DNA of 64,000 nt from Prorocentrum cordatum (Eukaryota; Sar; Dinophyceae; Prorocentrales; Prorocentraceae). Position 1 is the stretch's first letter; each line of letters starts with the position of its first letter. This document shows positions 1-11,205 of the stretch, piece by piece. The stretch spans positions 1,010,320 through 1,074,319 of the forward strand of contig CAUYUJ010008113.1 of the NCBI GenBank assembly GCA_963575745.1. The letters are read 5' to 3'. The position numbers were made by a program, and so were the translations under genes. The notes beneath the pieces were generated by a model. That model did no database searches, was not told the DNA's origin, and worked only from the letters and a program-made list of their open reading frames with translations.

Positions 1-324
1 CGGGAGGAAGGAAAAGGCAAACGAAGGCAGGCCAGGAGGCATCCCACATGCCGGACATGCTGAGAAGAACGAGGCTTGAGGCTGTCCACCAACGGCGGCG
101 CTCCCGAGCGGGAGGGGGAGAGGAAAAGGACAGGAGGGGGAGGCCCCGACCCGTACTGCAGTGGACCACCCTGTCTGATACGCGCCGCCACGCTGGTCCC
201 GGGCAGGGTGTGCTGCCCGGCGGAGGAGGGAGGAGGGAGGGAGGGAGGAAGAAAGGGGCCAAGGGATGAGGGAGCAAGGCGCGGCGGGGCAGGGACCGCC
301 CGGCCTTCGGCGAGACGTGAGCCT
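1..324. other. GC-rich stretch, no gene seen
   Basis: Purine-rich, G-rich sequence with short overlapping ORFs in several frames that have no recognisable domain and no consistent frame. I see no gene here. Confidence 0.5.
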
Positions 325-456
325 AGGTCGGGCGTGTCCACCTACAAGCGGATTCTGGGCGAAAAATAATCAATTTCAAAAGAAAAAAAAATGTCAAAAG
401 TAGTTGACCCCGTATTATCTTTTGACTATTTTTGGATACTCCTCCTGTAGACAGGG
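325..456 (+). repeat. Dispersed module, copy 1 (AT-rich core)
   Basis: This stretch runs from GTCGGGCGTGTCC through an AT-rich core to GACTATTTTTGGATACTCC and CTGTAGA. The same order with about 75-80% identity recurs at 10,028-10,195, including the GACTATTTTT block and the following ACTCCcCCTGTAGA. The AT-rich core stands out against the GC-rich flanks. I cannot assign it to an element family. Confidence 0.55.
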
Positions 457-635
457 GGCGAGGGGCGAAGAGGCACCGAACCCGCCACTACACGGACCTC
501 TCGCGGGCCCGGGGGAGGAGCTCGTCAGCTCGCGGAGGCACCGAGCGCGGCGGGCACGGTGCGCGTGCCGCTCCGCTTGCCCGGTGCACGCCGAACGCAG
601 GGGCCAACCCTCCACTCTCGCGAGAGGCAGCGACA
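457..635. other. GC-rich spacer
   Basis: GC-rich, with short arginine- and alanine-rich ORFs in competing frames. No domain is seen. Confidence 0.4.
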
Positions 636-757
636 GGAAGAGGAGGAGGAGGAGGAGGAATGAGGAAGGAGGAGGGAGAGGAGGAACGGGAGGAGGAAAG
701 GGAGGAGGAGGAGGAGGAGATGGAGGAGATAGAGGTGGAGGAGGAGGATAGGGCGGG
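636..757 (+). repeat. (GGA)n array
   Basis: Imperfect GGA/GAG trinucleotide repeat with occasional single-base changes. One of many purine-strand arrays in the window; the ORFs across it (poly-Glu, poly-Arg, or poly-Ser on the other strand) follow from the repeat. Confidence 0.9.
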
Positions 758-954
758 GGAACGGCTCATGGGAGATGGGTGGGTGGGGGGGGGGTGGACG
801 ACGACTTGGAATCGGCGATGCATCGTCGATGGATCGGGGATAGGCCCCCGATGGAGCCCGTTCGAAAAAGCCCCCGGCGATCACGCGCATGACCGGCCCC
901 GTCCCCCACCCCCCCTCTAGTCACGTCGCGGCGGTCGTCCGGTGGCGACCGCTG

Positions 955-1245
955 ACGTCCTGTGGTGCTCGCAGGCTACTGTGGTGTTCAGAGGCATGTT
1001 GTTGTGCTCACAGCGACGCTGTGGCACTCGCGAGGGAAAGCGGCGCTTGCGTGCGTACCGCGTGGTGCTTCCAGGGACGCAGTGTTGTTCTGTTGCCGAG
1101 AGGCATTGGTGCGGCGGTCAGAGCGCGGCGCTCGTAGTTGCTGGCGCTGAGTGGTGTAGACGGGCACTCAATGCGCACACGGGCGTTTTGTAGTACGTGA
1201 ACGTTGCATTGTTCATAGTCGCTGTGGCGTGCTCAGGCACTGCGG
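955..1245 (+). repeat. Degenerate 18-19 bp minisatellite (M18), copy 1
   Basis: Repeats of a unit close to GTGGTGTTCACAGGCGCT, for example TGTGGTGCTCGCAGGC followed by TGTGGTGTTCAGAGGC. The unit is the same family as the cleaner arrays at 2,760-3,085, 20,968-21,290 (inverted) and 36,880-37,146. Copies here are badly diverged. Confidence 0.55.
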
Positions 1246-1282
1246 GCTTAAATGCAGGGGGCCGTGTCCAGGGCAAGAAACA

Positions 1283-1735
1283 AGAGGAGGACGAGGAGAG
1301 GGAGGAGGAGGAGGAGGAGGAGGAGGAGGAGGAGGAGGAGGAGGAGCACGACGACGATTCCGATGACGACGATCACGACAACGCTGACGACGACGACGCT
1401 GTCGACGACGACGATTCTGACGGCGACTCCGACGCTGAGGACGGAGGACGACAACGATGATTCCAATGACGACGAACACGACGACGACGACGCAAACGAC
1501 TCCGACGACGATTTTGACGGCGACTCCGACGCTGACAACGACGACGACGGCGACGACGACGGCGACGACTCCGACGACGACTCCCTTGATTCCGACGGCG
1601 ACAGCGATAATTAAGAAAATGATTTCGACGAGGATGGCCGCGACGACGACTCCAATGATGCAGACGAGGATTCCGACGCAGATTCGGCCTACTACCACGA
1701 TTCCGACGAGGACAGCGCAGACTCCGACGACCACT
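1283..1735 (+). repeat. (GAG)n followed by (GAC)n-type array
   Basis: About 60 bp of GAG repeats runs without a break into about 390 bp of ACG/GAC repeats interrupted by TTCC, TCCGAC and GATT variants that mostly keep the 3-base phase. The acidic ORF over it (poly-Glu then Asp/Ser-rich) is a repeat product. Confidence 0.9.
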
Positions 1736-1844
1736 TCTTCTTCTTCTTATTATTATTCTTCTTCTGGTTCTTATTATTCTTCTTCTTATTATTATTATTG
1801 TTCTTCTTATTATTCTTATTATTATTCGTCTTATTCTTCTTATT

Positions 1845-1893
<49 letters not shown>

Positions 1894-1894
1894 G

Positions 1895-1945
<51 letters not shown>

Positions 1946-2101
1946 ACTACTACTACTACTACTACTACTACACTACCACTACCACTACCACTACCACTAC
2001 CACTACCACTACCACTACCACTACCACTACCACTACCACTACCACTACCACTACCACTACCACTACCACTACCACTACCACTACCACTACCACTACCACT
2101 A
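1736..2101 (+). repeat. (TTC/TTA)n, (TAC)n and (ACCACT)n arrays
   Basis: Three repeat types in series: TTC/TTA from about 1,736, TAC with a short GCT patch from about 1,846, then a clean ACCACT hexamer from about 1,972 up to the assembly gap. Confidence 0.95.
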
Positions 2102-2201
2102 NNNNNNNNNNNNNNNNNNNNNNNNNNNNNNNNNNNNNNNNNNNNNNNNNNNNNNNNNNNNNNNNNNNNNNNNNNNNNNNNNNNNNNNNNNNNNNNNNNN
2201 N
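2102..2201. other. Assembly gap (100 N)
   Basis: Exactly 100 N inside a (TAC)n-type array. A round number usually means a gap of unknown size, so the true array length is unknown. Confidence 0.98.
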
Positions 2202-2292
2202 ACTACTAACTACTAACTACCAACTACTAACTACTTACTACTAACTACTACTAACTACTACTAACTACTACTAACTACTACTAACTACTACT

Positions 2293-2357
<65 letters not shown>

Positions 2358-2395
2358 GTACTACTACTACTACTACAACTACTACTACTACAACA

Positions 2396-2483
<88 letters not shown>

Positions 2484-2488
2484 ATACG

Positions 2489-2552
<64 letters not shown>

Positions 2553-2558
2553 ACTACT

Positions 2559-2642
<84 letters not shown>

Positions 2643-2725
2643 GACTAGTACTGTTACTACCACTACTGCTGCTACTGCTACTACTACGACTACTGCTACT
2701 GCTACTGCTACTGTTACTGCTGGCG
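2202..2725 (+). repeat. (CTAACTA)-type and (TAC)n arrays
   Basis: First about 90 bp of CTAACTA-like units, then about 350 bp of nearly pure TAC, then a decaying edge of TAC/TGC/TGT triplets that leads into unique sequence. Confidence 0.93.
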
Positions 2726-2759
2726 CTCGCGCAGTGAAGCAGGACCCAAGGCTCTGCGG

Positions 2760-3085
2760 TGGTCGCGCGCGCTGTGTTCACAGTCGATGTGGTGTTCACA
2801 AGCGCTGTGGTGTTTTCTGGCTGTGTAGTGTGCACAGGCGATGTGATATTCACAGGTCCTGTGGTGTTTGCAGGCGCTGTGTTCACGGGCGCTTTGATGT
2901 TGACAGCCGCTGTGGTGTTCACGGACGCTGTGCTCTTCAAAAGCACTGTGGTGTTCATAGGCACGTCGCGTTGATCGGATCGCAAGCTTTTGCGGCGCTG
3001 GTCACAAGCACGTCGTGATTGTCAGGTCGCAAGCGATTGTTTTTCGCAAGCGCACTGCGGTGCTTACAAGCATGTTGCGGCACCC
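2760..3085 (+). repeat. 18-bp minisatellite (M18), copy 2
   Basis: About 16 units of an 18-bp repeat with consensus near GTGGTGTTCACAGGCGCT, diverging towards the 3' end. The 18-bp unit is a whole number of codons, so six-residue peptide repeats appear in several frames; this does not show coding. The same unit recurs at three other sites. Confidence 0.8.
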
Positions 3086-3215
3086 TAGCCGCACCCCCGC
3101 CGTGTGGCGAGACTTGCGCGGCGTAACTCCATCCCCCCCCCGGTCACGCACGTGACCGGCCCGAATAAACGAACGGGTTCATGGCGACACCGCACGTTCC
3201 TGGGCGGGGCGGGCT
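3086..3215. other. Spacer with C-run
   Basis: Short GC-rich spacer with a C homopolymer near 3,130-3,142. No gene seen. Confidence 0.4.
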
Positions 3216-3480
3216 ATAGGACGCCCATCGTCGATGAACGGGCTAGTGGGGGACGACGCGTTCCCCCCTGAGCCTGTCCCCCCTGACGTTGCTCCTTGGG
3301 CTGTCGGGCCATAACCCGGCTCTCCGGCGGACATTGAAGACCATCGGAACGCCCTCGTCGAGGCGCAGCTGCTGGACAGCATCCCGAGGCTGGAAAAGCC
3401 GCCAGGAACCGACGGAATCGCCCGAAAACCTCGAATCTCGAACCCGAAACGATGCCCCTTCTGAGCATATCCCCCCCGAA
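3216..3480 (+). repeat. Dispersed module pair H+R, copy 1
   Basis: The first part (H, about 3,226-3,300) has the pattern ATCGTCGATGAACGGGC ... CCCCCCTGAGCCTGTCCCCCC ... TTGCTCCTTGG. The second (R, about 3,318-3,460) contains GAGGCGCAGCTGCTGGACAG followed by a CATCCCGAG-CTGGAAA block. H recurs at 19,828, 20,053 and 20,418; R recurs at 19,322 (inverted), 19,920 and 37,745. ORFs cross the module on both strands with no domain I recognise. Confidence 0.65.
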
Positions 3481-3839
3481 CATCCCCCCCGACTCTCAGC
3501 GCTCCAGGGGCCAGCGGTTCCGCGGAGGGGGAGGATCCTGGCTCTCGTCGGCAACAGCACCGGGGGCCAACACGGCCTGCTGCGCGCGGACGGGAGTGGA
3601 GGGGCGAGTGGAGGGGGGGGGGAAGGAGGAAAGGAGGGAAAGAAGCAAAAGCAGGGAAGAGGGGGGTAGGACAAGCTAGGTTCACTCGCGGCTCATCTAT
3701 CCGACTGTTCCCTCCCATCCCTTCCCATGGCGCTGATGTTTCTCTTTCCGCGGGCGCGTGTCATAGCCCATAGCCGTCCTGCGACTCCCACAGAAAGACC
3801 ACTTCGTTTTATGCGCAGTCGGAGGAAGAGTAGGAGGCG
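3481..3839. other. Unassigned spacer with purine tract
   Basis: Contains an imperfect GGA-rich tract near 3,600-3,668 and otherwise unremarkable sequence. No gene recognised. Confidence 0.4.
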
Positions 3840-4190
3840 GTGGGCGAGCAAGAGGATGAGCGGGAGGAAAAGGATGAGGACGAACAACAGCAGCAGGCAC
3901 TAAAGCGGACGGATCGGGAAGGAAAGGAGGACCAGGGGAAGGCGGAGAAAGGGACTTGGGGGGCGGCAGCGATGAAGAAAGACTCGGATTCAGAAAAATT
4001 GCCCGCGCTGGGGCGAGACGAACAGCAACAACAGGAACTTGGGTGGAAGGAGCGCGAGGAACAGGAGGACCAGGGGAAGGCGGAGGGGGGAACAACCATA
4101 GAGCAAGACTCGGATAAAGAAAGGTGGCCCGCGCTGGGGCGAGAGCGCCAGTCTGAACGACGGGAGCAAAGCGCCGATCTGAAAATGAAG
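3840..4190 (+). repeat. Tandem pair of about 136 bp within an open frame
   Basis: Two diverged copies of about 136 bp (starting near 3,881 and 4,017). Both read, in the same plus-strand frame, as a Gln run, then a block like KEDQGKAE, then QDSD or KDSD, then PALGR. The frame is open from 3,840 to 4,946 but beyond about 4,200 it runs through a (GCC)n array and an 88-bp satellite. The charged, low-complexity peptide matches no family I know. It may be a decayed gene segment or a duplicated non-coding piece. Confidence 0.4.
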
Positions 4191-4299
4191 CCCACGCTGC
4201 ATCAGGAACACCATTTTGCGTCTCGCTCACTCCCACCCGCCCTCCCAACACATACCCGCAAATTCACAAGTCGTCATTGGATGGGCAACTACTGGGGGC

Positions 4300-4440
4300 C
4301 AATCCGCCGCCGCCGCCGCCGCCGCCGCCACCGCCGCCGCCGCCGCGGCAGCCGCCGCCGCCACCACTGCCCGCCGCCGCCGCCACGCTGCCGCAGCCGC
4401 CGCCGCCGCCGCCGCCGCGGGCCGCCGCCGCCGCCGCCAA
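4300..4440 (+). repeat. (GCC)n array
   Basis: About 140 bp of near-perfect CCG/GCC trinucleotide with a few CAC and GCAG interruptions. Confidence 0.93.
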
Positions 4441-4594
4441 GTGTACTTTGTAGTGTTCCAAACCACCCTGTAGTGTTGGGCCCTCGTTTTGAAGAGGCGC
4501 GCGGAGCGTTTTCTCTTTCCTCCTTCCTCCTCTCCTCCTCCTCCTCCTCCTTCTCCTCCTCTCCTCCTCCCTGCGCTTCACCCACCCGGCGCAG

Positions 4595-5135
4595 CGTTTC
4601 GTGGCCCCATAAAGGGGGGCCCACCGAAGGCCCCAATGGCAGAACTCGCATGGCGGCCTCGGGCCATGGCGGTTTCGGCGCACCCCTCACACGCTTCGTA
4701 GCCCCAGAGGGAGCTCCACCTCAGGTCCCAGTGGCGGAACTCGCACGGCGGCCTCGGGCCACGTCGGCACACCCACTCGCGCGCTTCGTGGCCCCATTGG
4801 GAGCTCCACCTAAGGTCCCAGCGGCGGGACTCGCATGGCGGCCTCGTGGCCCCATGGGGAGCTCCGCCGAAGGTCCCAGTGGCGGAACCCGCACGGCGGC
4901 TTCGGGCCAGTTCGGCGCACCCCTCACACGCTTCGTGGCCACATAGGGAGCCCGACCTAAGGTCCCAGTGGCTCGCATGGCGGCCTCGGGCCATTTCGGC
5001 ACACCCCTCGCACGCTTTGTGGCCTCATAGGGGGCTCCACCTAAGGTCCCCGTGGCAGGGTTCGCATGGCGGCCTCGCGCGTTTTCGGCACACCCCGCAC
5101 GAGGATCGTGGCCGAACTCCGCCGAAGGCGCCAGT
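4595..5135 (+). repeat. About 88-bp tandem repeat, six to seven copies
   Basis: Units start at CTTCGTGGCCCC near 4,595, 4,693, 4,783, 4,843, 4,931 and 5,015, so most spacings are 85-98 bp with one shortened unit of 60 bp. Each carries GAGCTCCACCTAAGGTCCCA and CTCGCATGGCGGCCTCGGGCC. The last unit decays by about 5,135. Because the unit is not a multiple of three, ORFs shift frame between copies. Confidence 0.88.
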
Positions 5136-6016
5136 GGCAGGGTGGCAGCTTCCCTCATGGCTCTCAGAGCCCTCCTGCTTCTTTTCCTCGGTCAGGGGGG
5201 GAGCCGTCCTCGTCGTCGCCGGCGCCCGCGAACGTGCCCCTGAGCATGTCGGGCTCCAGCGGGAAGCCGTGGCCACATAGGGAATGTGGGCGAAGATGGT
5301 ATTCACAATTGCGGTATTCACAACTGCGTATGGTTGGGTTTTTCGCCAGGCTTATTTTTTGTCAGGGATGGCGGGGGGAGGCCGCATCGGGTTGGCTGCG
5401 CATGCTCCGAATTTGGAGGCAGAGTGTGTTTTGTATGGTTTTTTTTTTTACCAGGCATGGTGGGGGGGGGCCCTCATGGTTCCTGATTGGCTACCAGTCG
5501 CCTGGGGGAGGGGGTGTTTATTAATAGGGAACAATGATAGAGGTAGGGGGAGGGGGAGTGAGAGGAGGAGGGAGGAGGAACAGGAGGAGGAGGAAGAAAC
5601 TGATAATGGCATGGAGACAAGGGAATGGAAAAGGGGAGCGGTAGGAGGAGCAACAATAGTAATCAACACAATAAGAGTTCGATGAATACGACGAAACATG
5701 AATAAACATATCTTTATTAAGGCTACGAGTAAAAAAAATACCACGAAGAAGACTGAAAGACTGAAACTAATCCGTCACGGTGCTTCGAGGCACGAGATGG
5801 GATATTCCCCAGGTCATCCTCGAGTCCTCTGTACTCTGGTTTCAATATTGGAAATATTATGTTAGGGGCAGGGGACCCCAAATCCCAAATCTTCTTGGCG
5901 CTCCCGGGCTTCCTCGCGTGACTTTTCCAAAGGCCCTAGGGCCCCTTACGGACCCAGGGGGCCCCAATAACTGCATCGACACAGAAGCGGCACGAGCAGC
6001 ACGGCGAGAACCAGCG
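5136..6016. other. Unassigned unique sequence
   Basis: Includes a T-rich part (5,330-5,450), a GGA-rich tract near 5,535-5,595 and an A-rich part near 5,660-5,760. No conserved frame or domain is visible on either strand. Confidence 0.4.
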
Positions 6017-6112
<96 letters not shown>

Positions 6113-6122
6113 GCGGCGGCGT
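6017..6122 (+). repeat. (GTC)n-(GGC)n array
   Basis: About 45 bp of CGT repeats joined directly to about 55 bp of CGG repeats. Confidence 0.93.
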
Positions 6123-6640
6123 CCCGCGAGCCCGCGGGCCTTGTCCGCCGAGCCGGGCACGGCCAGGGGTGCGGCGGCCAGGCCCAGCGGGCGCGGGGCG
6201 CAGGTCAGGGGCACGACGGCCGGGCGCCGGAGAGGCGGGGGTGCACCCCGGCGAGGCACGGTTCGGCTGCAGCTCGTGGGAGCCTGTCTCCGAGCCTGGC
6301 GCTTGGCCATCGTTTGACCGATCCCTGTCCCCACTGGCGTGGCCTTCTTGGCCCCGCTGGCCGACTTTACCCCCCAGATGGGGATCGCAGGTTGGGGGGC
6401 GAGATCGCAGTGGAACGGTGAGCGTTCGGCTCGTGAGCAGCACCGGGAAATCGGTTCCGGTTTCGTGTGCGCGCCGCGCGTTCCCCTTTCGCTGGTGCAG
6501 CTAGCTCTGCCTCGCCACCGACGAAAAAGTGCGTGTCGCGCGTGCGGGCGAGGCGAAGCTGCGTGGGCGCGCGACAGGAATGATGCCGCCGTGGTTAGGG
6601 GCCGTGGAGCTGTGTCTGACCGCCCCGTCCCCGGGCGCGC
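6123..6640. other. GC-rich unassigned sequence
   Basis: Several arginine- and alanine-rich ORFs overlap on both strands; none has a domain or preferred frame. Confidence 0.4.
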
Positions 6641-7090
6641 GGCAGCCAGGGGTGCCACGCCGGTGGTGCGGGGGTGCCCCGTCGGTGGTGCGGGGGTGCT
6701 CCGCCGGCGTTGCGGAGGTGCCCCGCCCCGTCGGTGGCGGGGGGTGCCCCATCGGTGGCGCGATAGTGAGAGCGATCGTGGAATCGATAATTAGATCGAC
6801 AGTGAGATCGATGGTGAGGTCAATAGTGAGATCGATTGTGAGATCTGTGGTGAGACCGATCGTGAGTCCGATTGTGAGATCGATCGTGAAACCGATTGCG
6901 AGATCGAAACCCCGTCGGTGGAGGGAGTGCCCCGTCGGTGGCACGATAGTGAGATCGACAGTGAGATCGATAGTGAGATCGATAGTGAGGTCGATCGTGA
7001 GATGAGATCGATAGTGAAATCGATCGTGAGACCGATTGTGATATGTATAGTGAGATCGAGCGAGAGACCGATTGTGATATTGTGAGATCG
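6641..7090 (+). repeat. GGGGGTGCCCC minisatellite and 12-bp GATCGATAGTGA minisatellite
   Basis: From about 6,641 to 6,768 there are short repeats of CGTCGGTGGTGCGGGGGTGC. From about 6,770 to 7,090 a 12-bp unit near GATCGATAGTGA repeats in two blocks split by a return of the first motif at about 6,905-6,950. The 12-bp unit gives a four-residue peptide period. Confidence 0.85.
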
Positions 7091-7564
7091 CACTTGCCCG
7101 CGCGGGTCCCAGCTGCGACGCCTTCCTTACAGTCGCTATGATGCATTCTCACCCTCAGCATCATCTCGCATCGTCGCTGTTTCGTCGCTATCAAAGCCAT
7201 CGAAGTTGTCGTCAGTTGGTTCTCCCTCCCCCCAGCAACCTCCTATCACCCGAAGAGTGGCAGTACAGGTACGGTGTGGGCATTGGATAAGGAACCCTTG
7301 GATAAGGAATCCAGGGGCTGGAGGCAAGTGAAATTCCAATCGTGGATCGGCCATGGACATCACCGCAACCCTCGTTGGATAAGGAATCCTCCAGGGTCTG
7401 GCGCCTCCTGGGACTATTCCTTAACAAACGCCTCCATGATCTGCGGCTGCCGACCCCCGATTCGTATGGCATCGAGCCCCCTCCCGCTCGCTGGGCACGC
7501 CCGTCGGCATCGCGAGTGGGATCGCTCCCCCCCCCCCTGTGGTCGTGGCCCTGTGGGCGTGGCG
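7091..7564. other. Unassigned unique sequence
   Basis: Near 7,280-7,400 the phrase TTGGATAAGGAA(C/T)CC occurs three times, but no larger repeat is evident. No domain is recognised. Confidence 0.35.
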
Positions 7565-7599
7565 TGGTGAAGAGTGGACGTCGGCATCGGCGTCGGCGT

Positions 7600-7631
<32 letters not shown>

Positions 7632-8095
7632 TCCTCGTCGCCAGCGTCATCGTCGTCGTCTTCCGTCGTCTGCTTCGGCGTCGGCGTCGGCGTCGATGTC
7701 GGCGTCGGCGTTGGCGTCGGCGTCGGCGTCGGCGTCGTCGTCGTCGTCGACGTCGTCGTCATCGTCGTCGTCGTCGCCAGTGTCGTCGTCGTCGTCGTCG
7801 TCGGCGTCTGTGTCGTCGGCGTCGGCGTCGGTCGTCGGTCGTCGGTCGTCGGTCATCGATCGTCGGTCGTCGGTCGCCAGGGTCGTCGTCGTCGTCTTCA
7901 TCGTTATCGTCGACGACGTCGTCAGCGCCGGCGTCGGCGTCGGTGTCGGCGCCGGCGTCGGCGTCGTCTTCCGTCGGCGTCGGCGTCGGCGTCCCTGTCC
8001 ACGACGGCGTAGTCAACGACGGCGTCGGTGTCGGCGTCGGAGTCGGCGTCGAAGTCGTGTTCCGTCGGCGTCGGCGTCGGCTCCGGCGGCGGGGT

Positions 8096-8129
<34 letters not shown>

Positions 8130-8132
8130 TGC

Positions 8133-8166
<34 letters not shown>

Positions 8167-8471
8167 TCGTCGTCGTCGGCCTCGGCGTCGGCGTCGTGGT
8201 CGTCATCGTTTTCGTCGTCGTCAGCGTCGGTATCATCTTCCGTCGGCGTCGGCGTCGGCTCCGGCGGCGGCGGCTTCGTCTCGGCGTCGGCGTCGGCGTC
8301 GCCGTAGGCGTCGGGGTCGGCGTCGGCGTCGGCATCGGCGTCGACGTCGGCGTCGTCGTCGACGTCGGCGTCGTCGTCGTCAGCGTCGTTGTCGTTTTCG
8401 TCGTCAACGTCGTCGCTCTCGTCGTCAATGTCGTCGTCGTCGTGGTCGTCGTCGGCGTCAGCGTCGGCTCT

Positions 8472-8502
<31 letters not shown>

Positions 8503-8513
8503 TCGGCGCGGAT

Positions 8514-8559
<46 letters not shown>

Positions 8560-8588
8560 TCGTCGTCGTCGTCGTCGTCGTCTTCCCC
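7565..8588 (+). repeat. (GTC)n/(TCGGCG)n array, about 1 kb
   Basis: A mixture of GTC triplets and TCGGCG hexamers with few phase breaks. Four or five overlapping long ORFs on both strands (poly-Ser, poly-Arg, poly-Asp/Ala, Val/Gly) come from this composition and none is likely to be a gene. Confidence 0.95.
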
Positions 8589-9204
8589 CCCATCACATCT
8601 GGGGGGGGAGGGCCCAGGGAACCCTGGAACCCATCCCATCTGGAGGGGCCTGTGAACCCTCGACCCGGGATCATATATGCTGTCCCTTCGGGCTTCGCAG
8701 GGCAGATCCCCAAATTAGGGGGGTTGGGATGTTGGGGCTGAGATACTATGGCCCTATGTTCTGCGGCAACTCATGGAAGCCTCCCGTACCATCTTGCTGG
8801 CTCTTGCGAATGGACGCTAACAGACGCGAATCGACGCTAGATCGGCGCTAATCGAAGCTGATCGGCGCTAAATGGGCGCGAATCGGCGCTAAATTTGCGC
8901 TTTCTCGTCGGTTACCAGGCGCCAGCGCACGCGAGCGAGCCCCAAAGGCGGAATTGCGAGAACACTCCAGGCTCCCATGAGTCGCTACCGAATCACGGCG
9001 AGGGGGCGGGAAGGAGGCAGGAGGGGGAGGGGGAGTCAAATAAGGAGGGGGTGCCGATGCCGCCATCCTTGCCTCGGTTTCGCGCCTTTTCGGGCCTCCT
9101 GGGCGGCGCTCGTCGCCGCGGCTGGATCCGCCTCGAAAAATTCCTGTCAGAAAGCACCCCATGAGAGGGGGAGTGGCAGCATCTGTATCGTTTGGCTCCC
9201 ACCG
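8589..9204. other. Unassigned sequence with short GGCGCTAA repeats
   Basis: Between about 8,815 and 8,910 the motif ATCGGCGCTAA or close variants occurs four times. Otherwise no structure and no gene is recognised. Confidence 0.4.
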
Positions 9205-9915
9205 TGAACGGGGGGGGGATAGAGGGAGGCGGGAGGGAGGGAGAGAGAGGGAGGAAGGGAGGAGAGGAGGAGAAGGAGGAGGAAGGAGGAGGAGGGGAGC
9301 TATGCTGGCATGAGGCACGAGATGGCCCAGGTCAAGCCTGAGGCAGCGTCCCGGGAGGCAAGGAGGAGGAGGGGAGGAGGAGGAGGGAGGAGGAGGAGGA
9401 GGAGGGAGGAGGAGGAGGGAGGAGGGAGGGAGGCAGGGAGGAGGAAGGAGGAGAGGAGAGGGGGAAGGAAGAGGAGGGGGAAGGAGGAGGAGGAGGGGAA
9501 GGGAGGAGGAGGAGGAGGAGGAGGAGGAGGAGGAGGGGGAAGGAGGGAAGGAGGAGGAGGGGAAGGAGGGAGGGGGAGGAGGAGGAGGAGGGAGGAGGAG
9601 AGGAGGAGGAGGAGGAGGGGGAAGGCGGAGGAGGGGGAAAGGCGGAGGAGGGGAAGGAGGGGGAAGGAGGATGAGGATGAGGATGAGGGTGAGGATGGAA
9701 AAGGTGGGGAGGAGGAGGAAGGTAGGAGGAGGGAGGAAGGAGGGGAAGGAGAAGGAGGAGGGGGAAGGGGGGGGAGGCAGGAGGAGGAGGAGGAGGAGGA
9801 GGAGGAGGAGGAGGAGGAGGAGGAGGAGAAGGGGGAGAAGGAGGAGGAGGAGGAGGAGGGGAGGAGAAGGAGGAGGAGGAGGAGGAGGACGGAGGAGGGA
9901 GGCAGAGGAGGAGCA
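9205..9915 (+). repeat. (GGA)n array, about 700 bp
   Basis: Imperfect purine array of GGA/GAG with GGGAA spacers, broken once near 9,300-9,350 by unique sequence containing GAGGCACGAGATGG, a phrase also found near 5,788. Confidence 0.93.
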
Positions 9916-10027
9916 AGGAGACCGAACGTGTGGCATCTTCGGCCGTGCGGGTCCCCCTCGCCGGGGCAACGAGCAGGCACCGATGCCGCTACTCCCTGGA
10001 CCTCTTCTTGCGGCGCGCTCTAGCCTG

Positions 10028-10195
10028 ACTTTCGAGGTTAATCTTATGTCGGGCGCGTCCCCCTTCAGGGGGATTTTGGGAGAACAATAACAGATACTCA
10101 AACAATACCCCCAAAAATTCTCAATAGTCAAAAACATCGTCCCCAGACCATTTTTGGACTATTTTTAAACACTCCCCCTGTAGAAGGCCCGACTT
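10028..10195 (+). repeat. Dispersed module, copy 2 (AT-rich core)
   Basis: Matches 325-456 in order: GTCGGGCGCGTCCCCC, GGATTTTGGGAGAA, an AT-rich core, then GGACTATTTTTAAACACTCC and CTGTAGA. The phrase AAAACATCGTCCCCAGACCA inside it also occurs near 26,161. Confidence 0.55.
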
Positions 10196-10984
10196 AAGGC
10201 TAGACTCGCGGAGGCGACGAGGGCCTCCCAGGAGGCCCAAAGCGGGGTTCAACGGGCGGAGGGTACGCGGGGTACCTGTACCTCCTCTGGCTCGGTCCCG
10301 CCCCCAGACGTCGGACTGCCGTGCGAAAGCGGGGGAGAGCCTGGCAACAGCCCCGAGCGGCGCTCCGTGCGGGGCAGTGCGCCCTGCCATCGCCGGGGGG
10401 GGGTCCCCCGCCTCTCCGCCCCCCGGGGGCTGAGAGGCGACTCCAGACCGCCGGCGGCGGCGCCCAGCGGGTGCGAGAGTCTGGCGTCGAGGGCGACGAC
10501 AAGCGCCTCGTGCCTGGCAGGGGGGGGGGTGACGGGGGAGGGAGCAGGGAGCAGGGAGGGAAGGAGAAGGGGGGAGGGGGAGAAGGGCAGAGGCAGAGAG
10601 AGGGGAGAAGGGGAGGGATCAGCGAGCGAGGGTCCATCCTGCTCCTATTGCGAAAAGAGCCGCTCCCATTTGGGCGGGACGGAAGAGCCTCAACCCTCGG
10701 AAAACACACTGTCACGATCTCATGTCTCATGAAGAAAAGAGGAGAGGAGGAGGAGAAGCAATGCGACCGACAGGGATGGAATAGGAATGGCATCGGAAAG
10801 CAACCCACGCATTTGCGCACTGGCTCTGCCCCACGCTCGCCAAACGGCGACGCGCAGCTCACCGCTGCGGCCAGCGCCGTGCAGCGCCTGGCCGTGGACC
10901 CCGCACTCTGGCTGGCACACGGCTCTCCCAGGGAAGCCGCCTCTAGGCCTGACCGGTGGCCAGCTCGTGCCGCAGTGCGAGCAA
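10196..10984. other. GC-rich unassigned sequence
   Basis: Contains a G-run near 10,521 and a purine tract near 10,540-10,610. The overlapping ORFs have no recognisable domain. Confidence 0.35.
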
Positions 10985-11205
10985 AGCTCCTCCTTCTCCT
11001 CCTCCTCCGCCTCCTCCTCTCCTCCTACTCATCCTCCCTCCTGCCTCCTCCTTTCCTCCTCCTCCTCCACTCCCTCCCTCCTCCCCTTCTCTCACGCTGC
11101 TGCTCCCTCCCCTGCTCCCTCCCTCCTTTCCTCCTCCCTCCCTCCCTCCCTCCCTCCTCCTCCTCCTCCTCCTCCTCCTCTTACTCCCTCTTCCCGCCCT
11201 CCCAC
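10985..11205 (+). repeat. (CCT)n array
   Basis: Imperfect CTC/CCT trinucleotides with CCCT interruptions. Confidence 0.9.

Noticed and set aside
1197-1460. ORF with a signal-peptide-like start followed by Glu and Asp runs
   Set aside because: The hydrophobic start lies in the degenerate 18-bp minisatellite and the acidic part in GAG/GAC arrays, so the look is accidental.
6770-7090. Cluster of GATC sites as a regulatory or origin signal
   Set aside because: They come from a 12-bp tandem repeat; no other origin feature.
7342-8851. Ser-, Arg- and Asp-rich ORFs up to 425 codons
   Set aside because: They follow from GTC/TCGGCG repeats on both strands.
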